Below are positions 5,990-10,634 of a DNA stretch of 10,634 nt, piece by piece. A program made the translations under genes and the position numbers. The number at the start of each line of letters is the position of its first letter. The first letter of the stretch is position 1. The notes under the pieces are model-generated. The model did no database searches, was not told the DNA's origin, and was given only the letters and a program-made list of their open reading frames with translations. The DNA is from Candidatus Methanoplasma sp. (lineage in GTDB: Archaea > Thermoplasmatota > Thermoplasmata > Methanomassiliicoccales > Methanomethylophilaceae). Location of the stretch: positions 1 to 10,634 of the forward strand of contig JAITCQ010000044.1 in NCBI GenBank assembly GCA_031283015.1, given 5' to 3'.

Positions 5990-6927
5990 ACGAGATATCA
6001 GCTTCCGCCCCTGGGAAGTTCGTCATACTGGGCGAACATGCGGTCGTGTACGGAAAGCCGGCGGCGGCCCTTGCCATTAACCGGAGGTTCAACCTCACCG
6101 TGAGGAGGGATAGCGAGTTCAGGATCAATAACGAAGCGGCGGACATCACTGCGAACCCCCACCTGAGGTACATCTCCGGGAAGAACGACATGCTCCCGGT
6201 GTCGGTGCACATGGACAGCAAGATCCCCACCGGCTCAGGATTGGGATCCTCCGCCGCCCTTTCGGTTGCTTTCTCGGCTGCGATGCGCGCACTCAACGGT
6301 AGGTCTACGGACGAGGGCGAGATAGCGAAGGAGGCCTTCGAGGCGGAGTATTTCAGCCAAGGGAGGGGGAGTCCCATGGACACTTCCGCCTCCGCCCACG
6401 GATACGGCGTGGCCCTTAACGCACCGGAGAACGACGGCGGCCGTCTTTGGGACATAACCAAGAACGAATACGCCTGGAGGGTGTCCATGATAGACGTCCC
6501 GCCGATGACGTTCGTCATCGGCTGCACGGGAATAAAGGCGGCCACGGGACCGCTGGTCGAACGGGTGAGAAAATACAAGGACAGCAACCGCTTCGCTTCG
6601 GACATCGTTGATGAGATAGGACAGATAACCCTCGATGGGATGACGGCGCTCCGGAAGAACGATGTGACCGTCCTCGGCGATCTGATGACGAAGGACCACA
6701 AGCTCCTTTCGATACTGGGCGTCTCATCAAAAGAGCTGAACAAACTGGTCGGTGCGTCCCTTCCGTACGCATACGGCGCAAAGCTCACCGGCGCGGGCGG
6801 GGGAGGGTGCATGGTCGCCCTTACTGACCAGCCGGAGAAAGTGTGCGAGGCCATTTCTTCGCGCGGCGGTTCTCCTTTCATCGTGAAAACGGGCGTGGAA
6901 GGAGTGAGGGTATCGGTAAAGACCTGA
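5986..6927 (+). CDS. mvk: Mevalonate kinase (GHMP kinase family)
   Basis: Phosphorylates (R)-mevalonate to mevalonate 5-phosphate, the first kinase step toward isoprenoid precursors of archaeal lipids. The 313-aa protein has all GHMP motifs: SAPGKFVILGEHAVVYG (7-23, with K11), the ATP-binding glycine loop PTGSGLGSSAAL (81-92) and the C-terminal KLTGAGGGGCMVAL (266-279). E121 and D132 sit where human mevalonate kinase has its Mg-ligand E193 and catalytic D204, with the same six-residue step from the QG/HG glycine to the Asp. The loop SPMDTSASAHG resembles the DT-type loop of archaeal enzymes rather than the DN form of eukaryotes. The intact catalytic set argues against a Thermoplasma-type mevalonate 3-kinase. 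ATG 5986 overlaps the stop of the upstream gene and has no ribosome-binding site of its own. It is last in its operon and convergent with the lipid operon. Confidence 0.93.
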   Translation: MNEISASAPGKFVILGEHAVVYGKPAAALAINRRFNLTVRRDSEFRINNEAADITANPHLRYISGKNDMLPVSVHMDSKIPTGSGLGSSAALSVAFSAAMRALNGRSTDEGEIAKEAFEAEYFSQGRGSPMDTSASAHGYGVALNAPENDGGRLWDITKNEYAWRVSMIDVPPMTFVIGCTGIKAATGPLVERVRKYKDSNRFASDIVDEIGQITLDGMTALRKNDVTVLGDLMTKDHKLLSILGVSSKELNKLVGASLPYAYGAKLTGAGGGGCMVALTDQPEKVCEAISSRGGSPFIVKTGVEGVRVSVKT

Positions 6928-6935
6928 GTCCGACC

Positions 6936-6970
6936 AAAAAAATAGAGATAAGCGGCTTGCGCCGCGTTTT
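6936..6970. terminator. Bidirectional terminator between mvk and the lipid operon
   Basis: A perfect 5-bp stem GCGGC/GCCGC (6952-6956 with 6961-6965, loop TTGC) is followed on the plus strand by GTTTTC. On the minus strand, beyond AAGCCGCTTATCTCTA, it is followed by a run of seven T (complement of the A-run at 6936-6942). It sits exactly between the convergent stops of mvk (6927) and the reductase (6970). Archaeal termination depends mainly on T-tracts, so the minus-strand signal is the stronger of the two. Confidence 0.55.
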
Positions 6971-8160
6971 CAGATCAGGTCCTCGAACCCTTCGACAACC
7001 TTCGGGAACCTTTCCTTTATGACCTTCAGAAGGTTGTAGACGTTTACCTCCTTGATATCCGAACCGGAGATCAGCTTCACCAGCTCGTCTATCGTCTCGT
7101 CGTCAAGCTCCGCGAGCCTCTCCTTTGCCATCCAGTTCCTGTAGAGCTTGTCCTCCATCCTGTCGCGCCACATCTTCTCGTACGGCATCAGCGCCGCTTT
7201 GGAGAAGTCCCCCTTCTTGGCGCATTCCGTCAGCACCAGTCCGGCGTACATGCCGGTCCTGCACGCGTGGCATATCCCGCCGCCGGTGATCGGGTCGATT
7301 ATCCTTGCGGCGTCGCCCACCAGGATAATGTTGTCGTCTACGGCGCAGTCGATGCCGGGGCAGGTAGACACCATACCGGCGACCACCTCCACGGCCTGGC
7401 TGTTCTTGAATCTTGGGTCCTCGGCGATGAATTTATCCAAATATCTCTTGGGTTCGGAATCCTTGCAGAGTTTCGCCATCACTCCGATGCCCACGTTGGC
7501 AACGCCGTCCCCTTTGGGGAATATCCAAAGGTATCCTCCCGGCGCGATATTCACGCCGATGTTGAACTCGCAGTATTCCGGGTCCACGTCGGCGTTGACC
7601 ATCCTGTACTGGAGGCACGAATCGATATCGTTCATTCCCAGCTTGGTGTCTATGCCCGCCCATCTTCCCACCTGCGACTCGAATCCGTCCGCGGCGACTA
7701 TCGCTTTCGCGCGGATCTCTATCTCCTCGCCCATGCTTTTGGCTTTTATCCCGGCGAGTTTTCCGTTCTCCTTTATCACCGCGGTGCATGAGGTCCGCAT
7801 CATTATCTTCGCGCCGGCCGCGACGGCGTCCCTTGCGAGGGCCTTGTCGAACAGGTGCCTTTCCAGGACGTATCCCACTTCCGATCCGGCGTGGCTCTCG
7901 TCCAGCTTGAACTCGTATCCGCTGGGTGACCTTATCACCGCGCCGGCCATGTCGGCGCATATCCATGCGGGGTCTGGCTCTATACCAACTTCCTCCAGCC
8001 ATTTCTTGGACACGCCTTCGGCGCATCTGAGCGGCGCGCCGATCTCCGCCTTCTTCTCGATCATTATGGTGTCGAGACCGCCTTTGGCGCAGAACTTCGC
8101 GGCCATGCTTCCGCCGGGGCCTCCCCCGACCACCACCACGTCGCAATTGTAGGTTCTCAT
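6970..8160 (-). CDS. Geranylgeranyl reductase / digeranylgeranylglycerophospholipid reductase (FAD)
   Basis: A 396-aa flavoprotein that saturates the double bonds of the geranylgeranyl chains of archaeal ether lipids. Features: Rossmann FAD motif VVVVGGGPGGSMAA (8-21); the family motif IGAPLRCAEGVS (40-51) with C46 at the conserved flavin-side cysteine; the substrate-cavity motif YLWIFPKG...ANVGIGV (210-227); and the second FAD motif GDAARIIDPITGGGI (282-296). A longer reading from 8226 would add 22 residues but overlaps the ferredoxin gene in another frame. ATG 8160 is right: it overlaps the ferredoxin TGA (ATGA) and has a GGAGGG ribosome-binding site 6 nt upstream, and MRTYNCDVVVVGGG matches the normal N-terminus. 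Homologues use a small ferredoxin as electron donor, which fits its neighbour. C-terminal residues 335-396 are a helical extension usual for the family. Confidence 0.93.
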   Translation of the reverse strand: MRTYNCDVVVVGGGPGGSMAAKFCAKGGLDTIMIEKKAEIGAPLRCAEGVSKKWLEEVGIEPDPAWICADMAGAVIRSPSGYEFKLDESHAGSEVGYVLERHLFDKALARDAVAAGAKIMMRTSCTAVIKENGKLAGIKAKSMGEEIEIRAKAIVAADGFESQVGRWAGIDTKLGMNDIDSCLQYRMVNADVDPEYCEFNIGVNIAPGGYLWIFPKGDGVANVGIGVMAKLCKDSEPKRYLDKFIAEDPRFKNSQAVEVVAGMVSTCPGIDCAVDDNIILVGDAARIIDPITGGGICHACRTGMYAGLVLTECAKKGDFSKAALMPYEKMWRDRMEDKLYRNWMAKERLAELDDETIDELVKLISGSDIKEVNVYNLLKVIKERFPKVVEGFEDLI

Positions 8161-8330
8161 CCGCTTCCCTCCATCGACAGCGCGTGGACCGGGCAGATCT
8201 TCACGCATCTTCCGCATTTCGTACAATCGCTGTTGAATTCCAGAACGAAGTCGTTAAGGAATATCGCATTGGCCGGGCACGATCCCGCGCATCCGCCGCA
8301 ATGCAGGCATTTGTCTACGTTAACTTTCAT
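8157..8330 (-). CDS. Small 2[4Fe-4S] ferredoxin, likely electron donor to the reductase
   Basis: A 57-aa protein, too short for many gene callers. It holds two perfect CxxCxxCxxxCP motifs: C8, C11, C14, C18 (CLHCGGCAGSCP) and C36, C39, C42, C46 (CTKCGRCVKICP), the eight ligands of two [4Fe-4S] clusters. It starts MKVNVDK and ends MEGSG. ATG 8330 is 13 nt after the tes stop, with GGGAGAGAT as ribosome-binding site, and its TGA overlaps the reductase ATG. In Methanosarcina acetivorans the neighbouring ferredoxin is needed with the reductase for fully saturated lipids in a heterologous host (established work, from memory). By position this ferredoxin most likely has the same job, and it might also supply electrons to the radical SAM enzyme Tes. 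The interpretation is inference; the protein type is certain. Confidence 0.93.
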   Translation of the reverse strand: MKVNVDKCLHCGGCAGSCPANAIFLNDFVLEFNSDCTKCGRCVKICPVHALSMEGSG

Positions 8331-8343
8331 TCAGATCTCTCCC

Positions 8344-9975
8344 TCAGACCGACCTCGGCCCCTGGTCCTCCGGGACCACCATCGCCGCTTCCAGTTCCGC
8401 GGCCCCTTTCTTATTCTTCTCCTTCCACTCCGCCAGAGGCACCGAGAATTTCTTTTCTATATCCTTACGATACTCCGGCCCGCCGTTGTATGCGCAGAAG
8501 GGTATGACCTGGCAATCCGGCGTGATGTAGTGGACGCCGCAGCGCCTCACCCTCTCCACATCGTAGTTGTGCATGTCCTGGAAGTGCATTCCGCCGAAGA
8601 ACATCACTTTCCATGAGAACGACGCCAGAGCCTTCTTCGACCTCTTGCTCATGACGCTCGACATCATCTTGATGAACTCTTTCTTGGACATCCCTCCGGG
8701 AAGGTTCTCCTCTATAATGGATTTATTCAGAAGCTTCAGCAGCTTGAGCGCCTGAATCTTCTTGAACCTGGCCTTCTCCGCCTTCAGGGACAGTTCCTGG
8801 AGGCCTTTCGTGAACCCTTTCACGTCGATGAACCTCGGGAACGGAGTTACCTTTCCGTTCTCGTCCATGAACACATACGTCGCGATGCCGCAGTGTGGAT
8901 GCGTCGTGAACGTGACCTTGTTCTGGTTCAGTATTATCGACGCGAAATCGGATATCGGGGCCACCACCGGCACCGGATACCAATCGTCGGATATCGTGTA
9001 TCCGGTCTGCTCCCCGAACGCTCTCACGAGATCGGGGAGGGTGAACCTGCCTTTGTCCAGTTCTTCCCTGGTCATCCTTCCGGTGAACGCCACCGGCTGG
9101 AAGTTTATCCCGCGTATGACGTCGGAGTTATCGAAGGCGAACTTCGCCATGTCACCGATCTGGTGGTCGTTCATCCCCTTGACGATCGTGGGAACAAGGA
9201 CTATCGACGGACAGGATCCGACCTCCTCTTTCAGCTTCCTGCAGTTGGCTATGACGTCTAATTTGACCTGGAACATCTTCCTGTCCCTTGCCTGGAGGTA
9301 GATGTCGTCGGTAAGCCCGTCGAACGACAGGTAGATCGTGTTAAGTCCCGCCAGGGACGCTTCTTTCAGAAGCTCGTATCTCTTTGCAAATTCTATTCCG
9401 TTCGTGGCCGCCTGCACCTGGGCAAAGTTCCGGTCCTTGGCGGCCTTCACTATCTTCACGAAATCTGGGTGCACCGTCGGCTCTCCTCCGGAGAACTGCA
9501 CCGCGGTGCATTTTATCGGTTCTTCTGCCCTGAGTGCGTCCAGCATCTTCGTGAGCGTTTCGTAGTCCGGTTCGTACACATACCCCTGCTGGTTCGCGTT
9601 TGCGAAACATATGGGGCAGTTCATGTTGCATCTGTTGGTGAGGTCGACGTTCGCAAGGGCCGAACACGTAAGCATGTCCACCCTTTGCCCGTCGATGAAA
9701 ATATGGACGTTATCTTTGTCCCCGAGACGCTTGTCCGAAGGATTTTTGAGTCCTATGCCGTCGTGGGCGAACTCCTCCGCTCTGAGGAAGAGTTCCGTAT
9801 CGGACCAGTAAACATCACAGAATCTCCCGTGCTCCGGACAGGACTTGTCCATGAATACCTTGCCGTCCTTATCATATAAAGTTGCGTCAAGGATCTTCCC
9901 GCATTCCGGACAAACCGATCTTGTCTTTTTCGGAAGCCCCTTCTCTACTGCATAATCCTTCATTGTCGAAGTCAT
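8344..9975 (-). CDS. tes: Tetraether lipid synthase (radical SAM, Tes/GDGT synthase)
   Basis: A 543-aa radical SAM enzyme of the MJ0619/MA1486 family, shown to join phytanyl chain ends of two archaeol-type lipids into membrane-spanning tetraethers. An N-terminal metal site is marked by C22-x2-C25 and CPEHG at 46 (rubredoxin-like). The radical SAM cluster is C116-x3-C120-x2-C123 (CNMNCPICF), with GGEP at 163-166 for SAM binding and ATNGIE at ~190. Auxiliary-cluster cysteines are seen at C362 (HPHCG) and in the C-terminal domain: GGMHFQDMHNYDVERVRRC to C479, then C488 and C494 (PFCAYNGGP), very close to the family signature. Start: the longest frame uses TTG at 9990, but the TATA-like box predicts transcription from ~9982, so ATG 9975 is preferred; ATG 9963 is also possible. 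It is the first gene of the tes-ferredoxin-reductase operon. Confidence 0.92.
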   Translation of the reverse strand: MTSTMKDYAVEKGLPKKTRSVCPECGKILDATLYDKDGKVFMDKSCPEHGRFCDVYWSDTELFLRAEEFAHDGIGLKNPSDKRLGDKDNVHIFIDGQRVDMLTCSALANVDLTNRCNMNCPICFANANQQGYVYEPDYETLTKMLDALRAEEPIKCTAVQFSGGEPTVHPDFVKIVKAAKDRNFAQVQAATNGIEFAKRYELLKEASLAGLNTIYLSFDGLTDDIYLQARDRKMFQVKLDVIANCRKLKEEVGSCPSIVLVPTIVKGMNDHQIGDMAKFAFDNSDVIRGINFQPVAFTGRMTREELDKGRFTLPDLVRAFGEQTGYTISDDWYPVPVVAPISDFASIILNQNKVTFTTHPHCGIATYVFMDENGKVTPFPRFIDVKGFTKGLQELSLKAEKARFKKIQALKLLKLLNKSIIEENLPGGMSKKEFIKMMSSVMSKRSKKALASFSWKVMFFGGMHFQDMHNYDVERVRRCGVHYITPDCQVIPFCAYNGGPEYRKDIEKKFSVPLAEWKEKNKKGAAELEAAMVVPEDQGPRSV

Positions 9976-10000
9976 TGTACCACTTCCCAAGACTTACTTA

Positions 10001-10014
10001 GGATTTATAATACT
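10001..10014 (-). promoter_or_regulatory. TATA-like promoter of the tes-ferredoxin-reductase operon
   Basis: The minus strand reads AGTATTATAAATCC, a strong archaeal TATA box (TTATAAAT, 10004-10011). Initiation ~25 nt downstream falls near 9982, giving a ~7-nt leader before ATG 9975. It is the only AT-rich patch before the GC-rich intergenic DNA. Confidence 0.6.
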
Positions 10015-10020
10015 TCTCAT

Positions 10021-10250
10021 AACCGCGGCTGGGGAACACAGGGCCGCCGTCTCCGCCCTGCGTGCCGCTGTCCCGCAAACAAAAACATTCCGCCCGTGAA
10101 CGAGGAGGAGGAAGGTTTTTCACACGATCCGCACAGGCGGGCTTTCCGGGCCTCTGTCGAGCGGGATGCGCGTAAGACCATCATGAGACACCGTGAGTCC
10201 ACGGTGCGTCCGCACGTGCATGCACCGCGCGGATTACGTCGCTAATTGTA
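10021..10250. other. Intergenic region rich in inverted repeats, no gene recognised
   Basis: About 230 bp of GC-rich DNA between the divergent tes operon and the right-hand gene. It contains a perfect 7-bp stem with a 4-nt loop (CACCGTG-AGTC-CACGGTG, 10189-10206). Overlapping palindromes follow: TGCG/CGCA (10205-10214), GCACGTGC (10212-10219) and GTGCATGCAC (10216-10225), all inside a larger GGTGC/GCACC pair (10203-10226). A 49-codon GTG frame (10096-10245) lacks a ribosome-binding site. I see no match to SRP RNA, RNase P RNA or tRNA. It may be a regulatory site or a small RNA, but nothing decides this. Confidence 0.4.
10189..10226. repeat. Cluster of overlapping inverted repeats
   Basis: Stem-loop CACCGTG-AGTC-CACGGTG (7 bp, no mismatch) at 10189-10206, immediately overlapped by nested palindromes GCACGTGC and GTGCATGCAC up to 10225. 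The alternative pairing GGTGC (10203-10207) with GCACC (10222-10226) would compete with the first stem. It lies 74 nt upstream of the next start codon and ~215 nt upstream of tes. Confidence 0.6.
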
Positions 10251-10256
10251 GCTTCC

Positions 10257-10270
10257 GCCTTATATCAGGG
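10257..10270 (+). promoter_or_regulatory. TATA-like promoter of the right-hand gene
   Basis: CCTTATATCAGG has the TATA-like core TTATATC at 10260-10266. Initiation ~25 nt on, near 10288, leaves a ~12-nt leader that contains AGGA (10290-10293), 6 nt before ATG 10300. Promoter, ribosome-binding site and start codon are therefore mutually consistent. Confidence 0.5.
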
Positions 10271-10299
10271 GCTCGGGCGGTGAACGTCCAGGAATAAAA

Positions 10300-10634
10300 A
10301 TGAGAAGAAAAGGACTGTTCAAAGAATCGAAGAACGGCGGCATGCCGTTCGTCGCGATAGCCATTGTGCTGCTGATATTGGGTTCGGCCTACGGGGTGAT
10401 GATCTCACAGGCGAAGGATATCGAGGAGACCGCGGACAACATCGTGACCGAACTCGGATCGCTGGACTCGGCGATATCGGCCACCAAGACATACATTGAA
10501 AGAGGCCTGGGGGAACTGATCTTCCAGATAAGCACGGACCCGGAAGGCGGGTCCTTCGAAAACCGTACGTCAATGTTCAAGGAACGGTCCGTCAAATGGA
10601 TCGGGTCGAATTTCCCGAACAGTGACCGAGGAGT
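10300..10634 (+). CDS. Membrane-anchored protein of unknown function, N-terminal fragment (runs off right edge)
   Basis: An open frame of 111 complete codons with no stop before the window end. It begins MRRKGLFKESKNGG, a short basic cytoplasmic segment, followed by one strong hydrophobic helix (about 15-35, MPFVAIAIVLLILGSAYGVM). An extracytoplasmic region follows (ISQAKDIEETADNIVTELG...) with helical, charged sequence and no cysteines. This topology, a basic lead then a single N-terminal anchor without an obvious cleavage site, is seen in archaeal surface proteins and pilin-like or secretion-associated proteins; the fragment is too short to choose. The ATG at 10300 is supported by AGGA 6 nt upstream and a TATA-like box at a fitting distance. 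It is divergent from the tes operon across the inverted-repeat region. I do not recognise a named family. Confidence 0.72.
   Translation, partial: MRRKGLFKESKNGGMPFVAIAIVLLILGSAYGVMISQAKDIEETADNIVTELGSLDSAISATKTYIERGLGELIFQISTDPEGGSFENRTSMFKERSVKWIGSNFPNSDRG

Noticed and set aside
10017..10202. 61-codon minus-strand frame upstream of tes
   Set aside because: It overlaps the tes TATA-like box and has no ribosome-binding site or recognisable sequence.
10096..10245. GTG-started 49-codon plus-strand frame in the right intergenic region
   Set aside because: No ribosome-binding site, Arg/His-rich sequence, and it runs through the inverted-repeat cluster; not supportable as a gene.
10021..10250. 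RNase P RNA, SRP RNA or tRNA in the right intergenic region
   Set aside because: GAGGAAGG near 10105 recalled the RNase P P4 element, but the conserved partner and surrounding sequence are absent. No SRP S-domain or T-loop motif is seen.
1..10634. CRISPR arrays, insertion sequences, toxin-antitoxin or other defence modules
   Set aside because: No regularly spaced repeats, transposase motifs, terminal inverted repeats around a gene, or defence-type domains were seen.

Overview
The window reads as chromosomal DNA from a GC-rich euryarchaeon. Archaea-only proteins support this: the RNase P subunit Rpp21/Rnp4, an archaeal mevalonate kinase, a digeranylgeranylglycerophospholipid reductase and a tetraether lipid synthase. 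AT-rich TATA-like boxes sit about 25-30 nt before several starts. A Thermoplasmata methanogen of the Methanomassiliicoccales type is my best guess; it rests on gene content, gene order and the absence of TAG stops, and is inference only. I see no IS element, CRISPR array, tRNA or rRNA, and nothing that clearly marks recent transfer.

Layout. (1) 1-203, minus strand: the N-terminus of a secreted beta-helix/adhesin-like protein that runs off the left edge. (2) 510-2391, plus strand: a tight informational operon of rnp4 (RNase P protein 4), a YhbY/CRM RNA-binding protein and serS (seryl-tRNA synthetase). (3) 2392-3957, minus strand: a two-gene unit of a small two-TM membrane protein and an HD-domain phosphohydrolase, which meets serS with no base between the two stop codons. 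(4) 4028-4237: a 69-aa winged-helix protein divergent from that unit. (5) 4330-6927, plus strand: a class I/II aminotransferase, an unknown acidic 175-aa protein and mevalonate kinase, joined by a 1-nt gap and an ATGA overlap. (6) 6970-9975, minus strand: a membrane-lipid operon, transcribed tes, then a 57-aa 2[4Fe-4S] ferredoxin, then geranylgeranyl reductase. (7) About 310 bp of non-coding DNA rich in inverted repeats. (8) 10300 to the right edge: the N-terminus of a membrane-anchored protein of unknown function.

How the genes work together. Mevalonate kinase feeds isoprenoid synthesis. The reductase, with the adjacent ferredoxin as likely electron donor, saturates the geranylgeranyl chains of the ether lipids. 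Tes couples two diether lipids into membrane-spanning tetraethers. These genes lie tail to tail at about 6.0-10.0 kb, separated by a short stem-loop flanked by an A-run and a T-tract that could end transcription in both directions. The order reductase-ferredoxin-Tes matches what I recall of the Methanosarcina acetivorans locus MA1484-MA1486. No clearly undescribed system is visible. The most interesting leads are the 175-aa protein coupled to mevalonate kinase, a probable degenerate HD duplication, and the inverted-repeat-rich intergenic region.
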